From: Dysosmobacter sp. Marseille-Q4140
Lineage (GTDB): Bacteria; Bacillota; Clostridia; Oscillospirales; Oscillospiraceae
Direction of reading: 5' to 3'
DNA: 64,000 bases
Assembly: GCA_018228705.1 (NCBI GenBank)
Contig: CP073694.1
Span: 992,001 to 1,056,000, forward strand
The notes beneath the pieces were generated by a model that saw nothing but the letters and a program-made list of their open reading frames with translations, ran no database searches and was not told the DNA's origin. Positions 17,460 to 26,702 of this stretch are shown piece after piece (position 1 is the stretch's first letter; each line of letters starts with the position of its first letter). Position numbers and translations under genes: made by a program.

Positions 17460-18191
17460 TTACCATGGACTGAAAAAGTATGTAGAGAGTAGCGCAGTTC
17501 CGGCGATCAGTACCGTCAGCAGGTCCCAGCCGGTAAAACCGACCTTTGTGATATTGGTGCGCCGGACCGGGTTATCCAGGCCGCGGGTCAGGGCCGCCGC
17601 AGAGAGATCATCCCCGATTTTGACCACCGAGATCATCAGGGGAATAAAACGGTATTCAATCAGGGCCGCGGGGTTTTGCCAGAATTTCTTTGTCCCGAAC
17701 TGGACCTCCCGCATCCGCATGGCGTCCTTGATGGCGGCCGATTCCTCCTGCATGGTAGGGATAAAACGAAACAGGACGGAGAGCGGAATGGTGATCTGCC
17801 GCCCAATATGCATCCTGCCCAGCGCGGTAATGCACTCGCTGGCTGTAGTAGATTTGATGATGTAGGCCCCCATCACAAAGGCCGGAAACAGCCGCAGGAC
17901 CAGCCCTACCAGCAGAACTACCAGCATATTGACGATCATCGGGAACTGTACCGAGTTCTGGATAGCCTGCACAAACAGCCCCGCTGCGAACAGGCAAAAG
18001 AACACGGTTGCCGTCTTATACTGCCGGTTAGTCAACAGCAGGATAAAAGGGATCATCGCCACCACAATCATAAAAGCGGTGTGGCTGTATAGAAATTCTG
18101 CGGTAGCGACAACGGCCATCAGCAGCAGCTTGGTTCGTGGGTCCAAGCAAAAGCCTGTTCTGTTTTCAATAACCGCTTGAAGCTGCTCCAT
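17460..18191 (-). CDS. ECF transporter T component (module B)
   Basis: 243 residues, with several hydrophobic helices after the typical opening LDPRTKLLLMAVVA and the coupling motif Ala-x-x-Arg-Gly (AAALTRGLDNP) that contacts the ATPases. The start overlaps the S component stop by one base (shared at 18191), which indicates coupled synthesis. It links the S component and the fused ATPase. Confidence 0.88.
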   Translation of the reverse strand: MEQLQAVIENRTGFCLDPRTKLLLMAVVATAEFLYSHTAFMIVVAMIPFILLLTNRQYKTATVFFCLFAAGLFVQAIQNSVQFPMIVNMLVVLLVGLVLRLFPAFVMGAYIIKSTTASECITALGRMHIGRQITIPLSVLFRFIPTMQEESAAIKDAMRMREVQFGTKKFWQNPAALIEYRFIPLMISVVKIGDDLSAAALTRGLDNPVRRTNITKVGFTGWDLLTVLIAGTALLSTYFFSPW

Positions 18192-18778
18192 TACACAATG
18201 CCAGCTCTCTCAAAGTGTTTTTTCAACATTTTATGCCCCAGCAGCGCGCCCAGAATACCGCCCACAAACAGTAGCGCAAAGCCCACATACAACATCCAGG
18301 AAGGCATCAGGGATTGCAAGGTGTTTGCGTACTGATCGCCCATAGAGGTGTGGATGTTTTCCCAATACGCTTCGCCGGCAAACCAGAGATTGGCGGGGCA
18401 GCCCATGATACCGAGGCAAAAGCAGGCATAGCTCAGAACAGTGACCTTGAATTTCTGATAGCCGCCGATTTTGAGCACGACATCGCTTAGAATGCCGCCG
18501 AGCACCCAGCCGAGCAGGCCGATCCAGCCGTAGCCGATCAGATAGAAAAAGATGCCGCCGATGATACCTGTGATGGTCAGCATACCAAACTTCTGAATCT
18601 TGGTATAGTAAAGCATCATAGGAATGCCGCAGACGATGGGCCAAATTATGAACAGGAACGGGTAGACCACCGGCAGTGCGGTAAGCAGGCCGACAACAAA
18701 GAAAATAACAAGGGTCATGGCTGTGTAAATGCCAACATTGATTAGGTCTTTACCTGTGAGCTTTTTTGTGTTTTCCAT
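18191..18778 (-). CDS. ECF transporter S component, MptD/Trep_Strep family (module B)
   Basis: 195 residues (start at MENTKKLTGKD; an upstream in-frame extension to 18856 lacks a ribosome site and crosses the leader). Five to six membrane helices, with IGYGWIGLLGWVLGGILSDVV and a C-terminal GALLGHKMLKKHFERAGIV tail shared with the module C protein (GALLGMKLMRKHFVKAGLAQ). The family is usually annotated as MptD-type putative ECF S component with unknown substrate. It is the first gene after the iron-box-like operator at 18865, which suggests a metal-complex, heme or related ligand. Confidence 0.85.
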   Translation of the reverse strand: MENTKKLTGKDLINVGIYTAMTLVIFFVVGLLTALPVVYPFLFIIWPIVCGIPMMLYYTKIQKFGMLTITGIIGGIFFYLIGYGWIGLLGWVLGGILSDVVLKIGGYQKFKVTVLSYACFCLGIMGCPANLWFAGEAYWENIHTSMGDQYANTLQSLMPSWMLYVGFALLFVGGILGALLGHKMLKKHFERAGIV

Positions 18779-18864
18779 TTTTGAATATGTCCTTTCTGAA
18801 AAGAATTGAGTGTTGCAATACCCCGCGCAAAGGGGACACTGCGGTTTCACCTCCATGTCGTTTA

Positions 18865-18880
18865 GTTAGTGGATGCTAAC
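18865..18880. promoter_or_regulatory. DtxR/IdeR-like operator 2
   Basis: GTTAGTGGATGCTAAC with exact half-sites, between the TetR terminator and the ECF operon of module B. Confidence 0.7.
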
Positions 18881-18891
18881 TATTGTGCAAA

Positions 18892-18918
18892 AATTTTGGG
18901 GATCAAATCCCCAAAATT
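18892..18918 (-). terminator. terminator at the 3' end of the module B TetR gene
   Basis: AATTTTGGGG (18892-18901) and CCCCAAAATT (18909-18918) pair perfectly around 7 bases, overlapping the stop codon; TTTTTG follows on the minus strand. Confidence 0.75.
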
Positions 18919-19520
18919 GTCTGCCATCCGGAGTTAAAAAAGGATACAAGCGTATGGGCGTATTTCAATGCTGCCTCTTTTGGAAAATCGTGCATGACTA
19001 CTTCCGCCAGGGATGCAAAATACGAATGGAGCAGAATATGCCATTCCTCTTCTGCCAATTCGCGGACCTGGATACCCCGGGATCTCAGTTCCGCAAAAAA
19101 TTTCAGCGTGACCTGGGTTTCCAGACAGACAACATCATCCAAAAAGGAGGAATACCGCGTGCCCTCCGCCCGCATAAGAAGTAGCCGGAACACATCAAAA
19201 TGCTCATAGATGTATTCGATAATGGCCGACAGCGTTTTCTCCGACAGTTTCCAGAGGGATTTCAAGTCATCTGTCTTTGCCAGTTCCATGTGCTCATTTA
19301 CCGATGCCTCGTAGATGGCCTTGACTTCCTGGACAACAGGCTCCACCAGCGCGCCAAACAGAGCCTCCTTATCTTCAAAGTGGTTATAAAAAGCTCCGTT
19401 GGTCACATGGGCGTCCTTGCAGATCTCCCGGATGCTGGCCCGCTCAAAACCATATTCCAGAAAGTGCTTTTGGGCGCAGAGCAAAAGATTTTCGTGGGTC
19501 TGCTGAAAGTCTCTTGACAT
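18903..19520 (-). CDS. TetR-family regulator, module B
   Basis: 205 residues: helix-turn-helix ASIREICKDAHVTNGAFYNHFEDKEALFG (about 28-56) and a helical sensor domain. It is transcribed away from the ABC pair at 19647; between them lies a 30-bp palindrome flanked by two promoters, so one dimer pair would control both directions. The downstream terminator and iron box separate it from the ECF operon. It shares a YEHFDVFRLLLxRAEGTxY-like region with the TetR at 31483, which points to common ancestry. Confidence 0.87.
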   Translation of the reverse strand: MSRDFQQTHENLLLCAQKHFLEYGFERASIREICKDAHVTNGAFYNHFEDKEALFGALVEPVVQEVKAIYEASVNEHMELAKTDDLKSLWKLSEKTLSAIIEYIYEHFDVFRLLLMRAEGTRYSSFLDDVVCLETQVTLKFFAELRSRGIQVRELAEEEWHILLHSYFASLAEVVMHDFPKEAALKYAHTLVSFFNSGWQTILGI

Positions 19521-19605
19521 TTGCTGTCCCTCCGTCCTATACTAAAATTACACTGTAATATTACGCTGTAATTTGGATTTTAGCACAGGGTACTTGAAAT
19601 TGCAA
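19514..19605. promoter_or_regulatory. divergent promoters around the module B TetR operator
   Basis: Plus strand: TTGACA (19514-19519), 18 bases, TATACT (19538-19543) for the ABC pair. Minus strand: TTGCAA (19600-19605), 17 bases, TAAAAT (19577-19582) for TetR. The palindrome AAATTACA ... GTAATATTAC ... TGTAATTT (19545-19574, 26 of 30 symmetric positions) sits just downstream of both -10 boxes, so a bound regulator would block both start sites. Confidence 0.75.
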
Positions 19606-19646
19606 TACCCTCCTTGTATTTTTTGTGGCCTGAAAGGAGGCTGGTT

Positions 19647-21398
19647 ATGAAGTCGAAAGAAGCGGGAACAATTCGTCAGCTCTTTGCTTTTGTGGGAGAG
19701 AACAACGGTAAAATGCGTCTCTCCATCTTCCTGGCTGTCTTGGGAGAACTGTTTGGCATGGGCCCGTTTTTAATGGTGGCTGTCCTCGCGGACGCCTTGT
19801 ACCAGGGGACTGCAACGCCCACGCTGGTATTGTTTCTCTGCGGAGGCTCCGCAGTTTGCCAGATCATAAAAATGCTGCTTACCTGGCGGTCTTCCCTAAT
19901 GTCCCACAAAATTTCCTTTACCATACTGAAAAATATCCGGGAGGCCATTACGGACCGGATGGCGAAGGTCCCCATGGGTGTCATGCTGGAAACGCCCACC
20001 GGAACTTTCAAAAATCTGATTGTGGACAATGTGGCGAAGCTGGAGGACTCCATGGCCCATTTCATGCCGGAACTGCCATCCAACATCGCCGCACCTCTGT
20101 GCAGTATTCTCCTAATTTTCCTGTTGGATTGGCGGATGGGGCTGGCTGCACTGGTGACAATTCCACTGGGAACCTTCTTTTTTGCTGCCATGATGCGTGG
20201 TTACGGACCTCGCATGGAGAACTATATGCGCTCCGCCAATGAGATGAACAGCGCCTTGGTGGAGTATGTCAACGGCATTCAGGTCATCAAGGCGTTCAAC
20301 CGATCCGCAGCTTCCTATGGAAAATATGCTGATTCGGTCTGTTACTTCCACGACTCCACCATGGCATGGTGGAGCCAATGCTGGCTTTGGAACGCAGCAG
20401 CCCGGGCTGTTCTACCCTCTACGCTTTTGGGGACCCTTCCAGTGGGAGCGTGGCTCTATATGGAGGGAGGTCTTTCTCTCCCTGTCTTTCTGGTAGCTCT
20501 GGTAGTGCCTCTGGGTTTTATTGCGCCGCTGATGAAGGTCTCCGAGGCCATGGAGCAGGTCAGCATGATCAAGGGTAATCTGGAACAGGTCACTGCCTTT
20601 TTGAAGACGCCGGAACTTGTTCGCCCCACGAAGTCCGCAGAACTTGGATCACAGGGCTTCCAATTTGAGGATGTTCGTTTTGCTTACAACGAAGCCGAAG
20701 TCCTCCACGGTATCTCATTCCAGACACAACCCGGTACCATGACAGCCATTGTCGGTCCATCCGGCTCCGGGAAGTCCACGATTGCCAAACTGATGGCCGG
20801 CTTTTGGGATGCGACCTCTGGTACGGTCCGTTTTGGCGGGCAGGATATTCGCAGCATTCCGTTCGGACAGCTTATGAGTGAGATCAGCTATGTGGCCCAG
20901 GACAATTTTCTCTTTGACAAATCTATTCGGGAAAACATCCGTATGGGAAACCCTGATGCCAGCGACGAGGAAGTAGAGGCTGCCGCCAAAGCCGCCAACT
21001 GCCATGACTTTATCATGCAGTTAGAACAGGGCTATGATACCATGGCCGGTGATGCCGGGGACCGGCTTTCCGGTGGAGAGCGGCAGCGCATCACCATTGC
21101 GCGGGCCATGCTCAAAAAGGCATCCGTCATCATTTTGGACGAGGCAACCGCCTATGCCGACCCTGAGAACGAGGCACTGATCCAGCAGGCCATCAGCAAA
21201 CTGGTGGCGGGAAAATCTCTGATTGTCGTAGCTCACCGGCTGAATACGATCCGCAATGCCGACCAAATATTGGTTGTTTCTAACGGCGAGATTGTGGGCC
21301 GAGGCATCCAGGAGGAGCTTCTGCAAAGCTGCCCCCTTTATCGAAAGATGTGGCAGGACTACGCCGGCTCTATGGAAGGAGGCGCAGAAGATGTTTGA
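19647..21398 (+). CDS. ABC half-transporter, exporter fold (module B, first of pair)
   Basis: 583 residues: exporter-type membrane domain (about 1-320) and ATPase with Walker A GPSGSGKST, signature RLSGGERQRITIARA, Walker B VIILDEATAYADPENE and H-loop VAHRLNTI. The ATG at 19647 has AAAGGAGGCTGG upstream. It overlaps the second half-transporter by 8 bases. It is the only pair of the first three modules controlled visibly by a TetR operator instead of an iron box. Confidence 0.85.
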   Translation: MKSKEAGTIRQLFAFVGENNGKMRLSIFLAVLGELFGMGPFLMVAVLADALYQGTATPTLVLFLCGGSAVCQIIKMLLTWRSSLMSHKISFTILKNIREAITDRMAKVPMGVMLETPTGTFKNLIVDNVAKLEDSMAHFMPELPSNIAAPLCSILLIFLLDWRMGLAALVTIPLGTFFFAAMMRGYGPRMENYMRSANEMNSALVEYVNGIQVIKAFNRSAASYGKYADSVCYFHDSTMAWWSQCWLWNAAARAVLPSTLLGTLPVGAWLYMEGGLSLPVFLVALVVPLGFIAPLMKVSEAMEQVSMIKGNLEQVTAFLKTPELVRPTKSAELGSQGFQFEDVRFAYNEAEVLHGISFQTQPGTMTAIVGPSGSGKSTIAKLMAGFWDATSGTVRFGGQDIRSIPFGQLMSEISYVAQDNFLFDKSIRENIRMGNPDASDEEVEAAAKAANCHDFIMQLEQGYDTMAGDAGDRLSGGERQRITIARAMLKKASVIILDEATAYADPENEALIQQAISKLVAGKSLIVVAHRLNTIRNADQILVVSNGEIVGRGIQEELLQSCPLYRKMWQDYAGSMEGGAEDV

Positions 21399-23115
21399 AA
21401 TGATTCGTCGCGTCTTTAAGATTGCGGGAAACAGCCGTGGAAAAATCGTTGCAGGAATCGTCTGCAACATTCTGAAATCATTCTTCAACGGGTTTATGAT
21501 GTTCGGTGTATTCTGGATTCTGGTCCATCTGGATAAACTCTCGCCGGGCATCATCGAGCAGGCTTTTGGCGTAATTCTGGGCAGCGTACTGGGCCATTTC
21601 TTTTTCCAGTGGATGTATGACCGCACCATGAGCGGGACTGGCTATGACATTTTTCGGGATTACCGTCTGGAGATTGGGGAACGATTGAAACAGGCACCCA
21701 TGGGATATTTCTCAGAACAAAACCTGGGCACCATCCAGGCCATGCTCACCACCACGATTGCCGACCTGGAGGGCTACTCCATGCTGGCGATTGAGCAGAT
21801 GACCAGTGGTGTGGCTATGGCTGTACTGATGTCCGTGATGATGTTCTTTTTCAGCCCGGTGATTGCGGGATTGAGCCTTGTGGGGCTGGCGCTTGGGATG
21901 CTGGTCCTGCGCTGGGTGAGGTTTCGTGCTGCTCAATATGCCCCCATTTACCAGGAGGCCCAGGAGCACCTGGTCGGTAAGGTGATGGAATACATACGGG
22001 GTATTTCGGTGTTGCGTTCTTTCTCTAAAGGTGACGAAGGACAGCGGGAAGTCCGCGTTGCGTTCCAGAAAAAATGGGATGCGGACTACGGCCAGGAAAA
22101 GGCTACGGCTGGTGTCCTCCGTTTCTATGGGCTGACCTTTAAGCTCATGAGTTGTGTGCTGATTGCGGCGGCAGCTCTGCTGTATCTGGCGGGGCAAATC
22201 AGCCTGCCTTATTGCCTGACTTTCCTGTTCTGTGCGTTTACGGTTTATTCCGATTTGGAGACAATGGGCAACAGCGCCTTTCTGAGCAAAAAGATCAATA
22301 CAGAACTGGACCGACTGGAGGAAGTCACCGATATTCCAAAGATGGATACCAGCACGGAGAAACTGATTGTGTCCCACTATGGTATTTCTCTGGAACATAT
22401 CTCATTTGGCTATGGGAATCGACGGGTAATCTATGATATTTCGATGGAAATCCCGGAGCATACCACCTGCGCGATTGTAGGGCCCTCCGGCAGCGGCAAG
22501 ACTACACTCTGCAATCTGATTGCCCGCTTTTGGGATGTGCAGGAAGGGACAGTTCGGATCGGCGGAAAAGATGTGCGGGATTATACTGCGGACAGCGTGC
22601 TGGAATACATCAGCATGGTCTTTCAGAATGTGTACCTCTTTCACGACTCTGTGGAAAACAACATCCGGTTTGGTCGGCCGGAAGCCACCCATGAACAGGT
22701 GGTGGAGGCTGCAAAACGGGCCTGCTGCCACGACTTCATTTTGTCCCTCCCGGATGGGTACGACACGATCATCGGGGAGGGTGGCTCAACTCTCTCCGGT
22801 GGAGAAAAGCAGCGTATTTCCATCGCCAGGGCCATTTTGAAAGATGCTCCCATCATCATCTTGGACGAAGCGACTTCCAGCGTGGACCCGGAGAATGAGC
22901 AGGCACTTTTATCTGCCATCCAGGAGTTGACAAAAAACAAAACTTTAATTTCGATTGCGCACCGACTGAGTACTGTCAGGAATGCAGATCAAATTGTTGT
23001 GATAGATCACGGAAAAATCGTTCAACGAGGAAGGCACGCTGAATTATTACAAGAGGATGGAATATATCGGAAATTCTTATCTCTACGCACAAAAGCAACT
23101 GGTTGGCATCTATAA
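21391..23115 (+). CDS. ABC half-transporter, exporter fold (module B, second of pair)
   Basis: 574 residues with the same architecture; Walker A GPSGSGKTT, signature TLSGGEKQRISIARA, Walker B IIILDEATSSVDPENE, H-loop IAHRLSTV. Start behind GGAAGGAGGCGC inside the end of the previous gene. Closest in the window to the module A second half-transporter (both share MGYF and the DVQ/DVD-GTV segment after Walker A). It converges on copy C of the winged-helix gene, overlapping it by 6 bases. Confidence 0.85.
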   Translation: MFEMIRRVFKIAGNSRGKIVAGIVCNILKSFFNGFMMFGVFWILVHLDKLSPGIIEQAFGVILGSVLGHFFFQWMYDRTMSGTGYDIFRDYRLEIGERLKQAPMGYFSEQNLGTIQAMLTTTIADLEGYSMLAIEQMTSGVAMAVLMSVMMFFFSPVIAGLSLVGLALGMLVLRWVRFRAAQYAPIYQEAQEHLVGKVMEYIRGISVLRSFSKGDEGQREVRVAFQKKWDADYGQEKATAGVLRFYGLTFKLMSCVLIAAAALLYLAGQISLPYCLTFLFCAFTVYSDLETMGNSAFLSKKINTELDRLEEVTDIPKMDTSTEKLIVSHYGISLEHISFGYGNRRVIYDISMEIPEHTTCAIVGPSGSGKTTLCNLIARFWDVQEGTVRIGGKDVRDYTADSVLEYISMVFQNVYLFHDSVENNIRFGRPEATHEQVVEAAKRACCHDFILSLPDGYDTIIGEGGSTLSGGEKQRISIARAILKDAPIIILDEATSSVDPENEQALLSAIQELTKNKTLISIAHRLSTVRNADQIVVIDHGKIVQRGRHAELLQEDGIYRKFLSLRTKATGWHL

Positions 23116-23529
23116 TTTATTTAACTTATATCCACTCCGAAAGACGGTTTTGATGTAAACCGGATGTTTTGGATCTGCCTCTATTTTCTGTCGTAGCCGG
23201 AAGATAGTGTTTTCCACGGTATTTGTCCCATAGGGATATATCTCGTCCCAGGCCGCCGCATAAAGTTGTTCTCTGGTGTAGACGCAGCCAGGTGTCTTAG
23301 CCATACAGTAGAGCATGGCATATTCCCCGTGGTTGAGGCGGATTTCCTTTCCCGCCAGAAGGGCTTGCCGGTAAGCGGGGCGGATTTCCAATTCGCCGAG
23401 GAACAGCACAGAGGGAGCAGGAGCAGCGATGTCGATGACCTCTGCCTTTTTCTCCTGAAGGGCGTCCATGACGGCCTTGAACACGCTGCCGTCTGGGTCA
23501 GCGACTCGGATAACGATAATTTCTTCCAT
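23110..23529 (-). CDS. orphan OmpR-type winged-helix transcription factor, copy C
   Basis: 139 residues: MEEIIVIRVADPDG N-terminus, no receiver, DNA-binding domain with LNHGEYAMLYCMA, TNTVENTIFRLRQKIEAD and wing IKTVFRSGYKLNKL. Its stop overlaps the convergent ABC gene end. The upstream leader and hairpin are almost identical in DNA to those of copy A, including the sequence around CGGATGCTTATCCCCC, which indicates recent duplication or gene conversion. Confidence 0.85.
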   Translation of the reverse strand: MEEIIVIRVADPDGSVFKAVMDALQEKKAEVIDIAAPAPSVLFLGELEIRPAYRQALLAGKEIRLNHGEYAMLYCMAKTPGCVYTREQLYAAAWDEIYPYGTNTVENTIFRLRQKIEADPKHPVYIKTVFRSGYKLNKL

Positions 23530-23560
23530 CGGATGCTTATCCCCCTTTTACGCAAAAAGA

Positions 23561-23586
23561 GAGAGGCCGCAAGCACGGCCCCTCTC
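23561..23586 (-). terminator. hairpin between DtxR-like and winged-helix genes, copy C
   Basis: GAGAGGCCG (23561-23569) and CGGCCCCTCTC (23576-23586), followed on the minus strand by TCTTTTTG. Same element as copy A. Confidence 0.65.
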
Positions 23587-23597
23587 CTTTGCTGTGC

Positions 23598-23966
23598 TCA
23601 AGATTTTTGCTCAGACACCGCTTTGAGGCGCTGAAAACTCTCATCGCTGATGACGTGCTCCATCCGGCAAGCGTCCCGTTCCGCCGCTTCCGGGTCTACG
23701 CCGGCTTCAATCAGCCGGTCGGTAAAGAAGCGGTGCTTTTCATAGATCTGCTCTGCCACTTCCCGCCCCACATCGGTCAGGTGCAGGAAATAGTCGCTGT
23801 CCATTGTCAGGAAGCCCCCTTCCCGCAGGGTCGCCACCGCATGGCACACGCTGGGCTTTGTGACCTCCATGTGCCGGGCCACATCCACGGGGCGCACCAT
23901 GCCCATCTTCTTATGGAGAACAAGGATGGCCTCCAGATAGTCCTCGCCGGATGCGTGCAATGCCAT
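23598..23966 (-). CDS. DtxR/IdeR-type metal-dependent repressor, copy C
   Basis: 122 residues with winged helix PVDVARHMEVTKPSVCHAVATLREGGFL and ligand motifs GEDYLEAI, EKHRFFTDRL and DACRMEHVIS (DtxR-type Cys). The ATG at 23966 has AAGGAGGCTCACGC upstream; a longer frame into the ECF ATPase region has no ribosome site. It follows the ECF ATPase by 31 bases as last but one gene of the module C operon. Confidence 0.88.
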   Translation of the reverse strand: MALHASGEDYLEAILVLHKKMGMVRPVDVARHMEVTKPSVCHAVATLREGGFLTMDSDYFLHLTDVGREVAEQIYEKHRFFTDRLIEAGVDPEAAERDACRMEHVISDESFQRLKAVSEQKS

Positions 23967-23997
23967 GCGTGAGCCTCCTTCCGTTGTATTGCAAATA

Positions 23998-25389
23998 CTA
24001 TTGGAGCCGTTCCTTTGGCGCCCACTCCGCCGTTTGGGCGCCGCTCTCCCGCAGGAACTCCCCGTCATGGGTGATGACCACCACGCACAGCCCCTGTTTT
24101 GCCAGCTCCCGGAGGAGCCTGCTCACCTCCAGCATGTGGGCGTAGTCCAGACCACTGGTGGGTTCGTCGAAGATCAGCAACTCTTTTCCACTGAGGCAGC
24201 CGTCCACAATAGCCAGGCGCTGCTTCTGTCCACCAGAGAGCGCCAACGGGTGCGCCTGGGCGTACTGGGCCAGATCCATCCGCTCCAGGATGGCCAGAGC
24301 CTCCTGCTCTGTGGCTGTACTGCCCAGCCGCGCTTCCGCCAGCACGCTGTCCCCAAAAAGCTGGAGGTTCACATCCTGCATGATGAGGAAAGCCTTTCGC
24401 CGTCGTTCCTTTCGGCCCATGGGGCTTCCGTCCCACAGGATCGTCCCGGCCTGCTCTTTCATCAAACCGCACAGGCATCGGGCCAAAGTGGTCTTGCCCG
24501 CCCCGTTGTGACCGGTAATGGCTGTGATCTGTCCCCGGGGTGCGGTAAAGGACACATCCTCCCAGACTGTTCTGCCGCCGTAGGAGGCCCGAAGGCCTCG
24601 TACCGTCAGGCCACCCGTTTCCGATGACGGGTGCGGCTCCGGCAGCGGTACCTCCGTCAAACTCCGCAGATCCATGGAGCGCCGTTTCTCTTCCGTCAAA
24701 GCCAAGAACCCCGCCCCGGTGTAAATCTGCTCCAGCTGCCCTTCCCGCAGATAAAACACCCGGTCAGCCAGGTCTGCGGCATACCACAGTCGGTGCTCCG
24801 CCACCAGGACGGTTTTCCCCGCTGCTTTCAGCCGCCTCAGAATGTCCCGCAGTTGACGGATGCCTTCTCCGTCCAGATTGGAGGAGGGCTCATCCAACAC
24901 AAACACCTCCGGTCCCATGGCCCATGCGCTGGCACAGGCGATGCGCTGCTTCTCCCCGCCGGACAGAGCAAAGATATTCCGATCCAGGAGCGGGCCCACG
25001 CCGCAGACCTGAACGGCGGAATCCAGGGCCTGGGACATTTCCTCCCGAGAGGCCCCCCGGCTCTCCAGGCCAAAGAGCACCTCGCCGGTGGTGTCCAGAT
25101 TGAAGAACTGAGACTTGGGGTTCTGAAACACGGAGCCCACGGTTTGCGCCAGCTCCCACAGGGGCGTCCCGGCCACATCCCGACCGTTGACTGTGACGGT
25201 GCCTTCCAAAGTCCCGCCTCCTCCATGCTGGAGCAGCCCGTTGATGAGCTTGATGATCGTGGTCTTGCCGCACCCGCTCTCACCGGTGAAAAGGATCAGT
25301 TCTCCCGGTTCTACGGTAAAAGAGCAGTCCCGAAGGCTGGGCTCCGTCTGCCCCTCATAGGTGTACGTCACATGGTCGAAGGTGATCAC
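23998..25389 (-). CDS. ECF transporter ATPase, two fused nucleotide-binding domains (module C)
   Basis: 463 residues from a GTG at 25389 that overlaps the T component stop (GTGA) and has AAGGGGGTG upstream; a start further upstream at 25425 is less likely. Domain 1: Walker A GESGCGKTT, signature ALSGGEKQR, Walker B FVLDEPSSNLD. Domain 2: Walker A GHNGAGKTT, signature ALSGGQKQR, Walker B LIFDEPTSGLD. Same fused layout as the module B ATPase, with clearly higher GC content. Confidence 0.88.
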   Translation of the reverse strand: MITFDHVTYTYEGQTEPSLRDCSFTVEPGELILFTGESGCGKTTIIKLINGLLQHGGGGTLEGTVTVNGRDVAGTPLWELAQTVGSVFQNPKSQFFNLDTTGEVLFGLESRGASREEMSQALDSAVQVCGVGPLLDRNIFALSGGEKQRIACASAWAMGPEVFVLDEPSSNLDGEGIRQLRDILRRLKAAGKTVLVAEHRLWYAADLADRVFYLREGQLEQIYTGAGFLALTEEKRRSMDLRSLTEVPLPEPHPSSETGGLTVRGLRASYGGRTVWEDVSFTAPRGQITAITGHNGAGKTTLARCLCGLMKEQAGTILWDGSPMGRKERRRKAFLIMQDVNLQLFGDSVLAEARLGSTATEQEALAILERMDLAQYAQAHPLALSGGQKQRLAIVDGCLSGKELLIFDEPTSGLDYAHMLEVSRLLRELAKQGLCVVVITHDGEFLRESGAQTAEWAPKERLQ

Positions 25390-26078
25390 GGGAGCACCCC
25401 CTTGCAGCAGATCCCACCCACGCACAGGGCCAGGAACAGCAAAGTCACGGCCGCATCTTGAACATGAAATCCGATGGGCCGCCAGGAGGACATTTTCCCC
25501 GGATGCTCAATGCCCCTGGCGGTGGCCGACTCGCTGAGTTCCTCCGCTGTCTGGGCCGCCCCCATGAGCATGGGGACATAGACACACGCCAATTTTTCCT
25601 CCAGGCCGTGGATCCGGCGCAGGGCCATAGCGTCCCGGATATGCCGGAAGTCCTGGCGGAGCGCCGGCAGAAAACGGAGGGTCACCGCCAGAGTGATGGA
25701 AAAGCTCCGGGGCGCCCCCAACCGCTCCAGAGCGGCCATGAACTGGCTGACGCTGGTGGTGGCAATGATGTAAACCCCGCCGGCAATGCAGGGAAAGACC
25801 AGAAGGAAATAGGTCACTGTGGCAAAGACCGTGGCAAGGGAGCCGGGCAGCAGCGGCAACAGCCAGAACTGCACTGCCACGATGACCAGGTAGACAAGCA
25901 GCAGGCCCGCCAGCATCTTTCCCTTCCGCTCCAGCAGGAATAGGCCGAAGTAGGCCAGCATCACGGCGACGCGGAACACCGCCGGAGCCCAGGTGAATAC
26001 CACCACATTGGCCAGCAGCCAAATCAGGATTTTGGTCCGTGGGTCCAGAAAGGAACCGCGGGCAGCCTGCGCCCTCAT
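25386..26078 (-). CDS. ECF transporter T component (module C)
   Basis: 230 residues opening with ARGSFLDPRTKILIWLLAN, the same LDPRTK start as module B, with about five hydrophobic helices and the coupling motif SATARGIEHPG. The ATG at 26078 overlaps the S component stop by 4 bases (ATGA). It bridges S component and ATPase in the membrane. Confidence 0.88.
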   Translation of the reverse strand: MRAQAARGSFLDPRTKILIWLLANVVVFTWAPAVFRVAVMLAYFGLFLLERKGKMLAGLLLVYLVIVAVQFWLLPLLPGSLATVFATVTYFLLVFPCIAGGVYIIATTSVSQFMAALERLGAPRSFSITLAVTLRFLPALRQDFRHIRDAMALRRIHGLEEKLACVYVPMLMGAAQTAEELSESATARGIEHPGKMSSWRPIGFHVQDAAVTLLFLALCVGGICCKGVLP

Positions 26079-26677
26079 TGTGCCAGCCCGGCCTTGACGA
26101 AGTGCTTGCGCATGAGCTTCATGCCCAGCAGGGCGCCCAGGATGGACCCCACCAGGATACTCAGCACGATGATCCCGAACACCGGCCAGGTCAGCAGGCC
26201 CTCCATGGTGGCCATATAGCCGGCATCCATCATCTGGGCGGCATACTCCAGATAGCTCTCTTTGGTGAACCACAGGGGCAGGAAGTCCCCGATGAATCCA
26301 AGATTGAAGCAGAAGAAGCCCAGCACCAGCCAGCTCTTCTGCCTGAACTGCCCGGCCCGCAGGCACAGCTCACACAGAAGTCCGCCCACCAGCCCGGTGA
26401 TGGGGAACATCCATGTGGCGGCTACCAGCACCACGCCGGTGACCAGGCTGGTGAGCAGAAAGGGACCGTTCTTTCGCACCTTGGCAACCATCAGCATGAA
26501 CACCGGCCCAATCAGGATGGCGTCGATCAAGTGGGTGGCAAACCACACATAGGGACTGACGCCGCCCACCAGCATAAAAACAAAGCGGATGGCGATGCAC
26601 ACCGCTCCCAGTGCGCCGGCGGTGATGGCGTCCTTTGCTGTCAGTTTCCGTTTTCCCTGTTCCAATGATTGAGACAT
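26075..26677 (-). CDS. ECF transporter S component, MptD/Trep_Strep family (module C)
   Basis: 200 residues, six hydrophobic helices, start MSQSLEQGKRKLTAKDAITAG behind GGAGGAACAG. Shares with the module B protein the LTxKDxI opening, FCFNLGFIGDFLPLWF versus FCLGIMGCPANLWF near the middle, and the GALLGxKxxxKHF ending. First gene after the iron-box-like operator 26703-26718. Substrate unknown; a metal complex or heme is inferred from regulation only. Confidence 0.85.
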   Translation of the reverse strand: MSQSLEQGKRKLTAKDAITAGALGAVCIAIRFVFMLVGGVSPYVWFATHLIDAILIGPVFMLMVAKVRKNGPFLLTSLVTGVVLVAATWMFPITGLVGGLLCELCLRAGQFRQKSWLVLGFFCFNLGFIGDFLPLWFTKESYLEYAAQMMDAGYMATMEGLLTWPVFGIIVLSILVGSILGALLGMKLMRKHFVKAGLAQ

Positions 26678-26702
26678 GTTTCTGTTCCTCCTGTTTCTAA
26701 TC

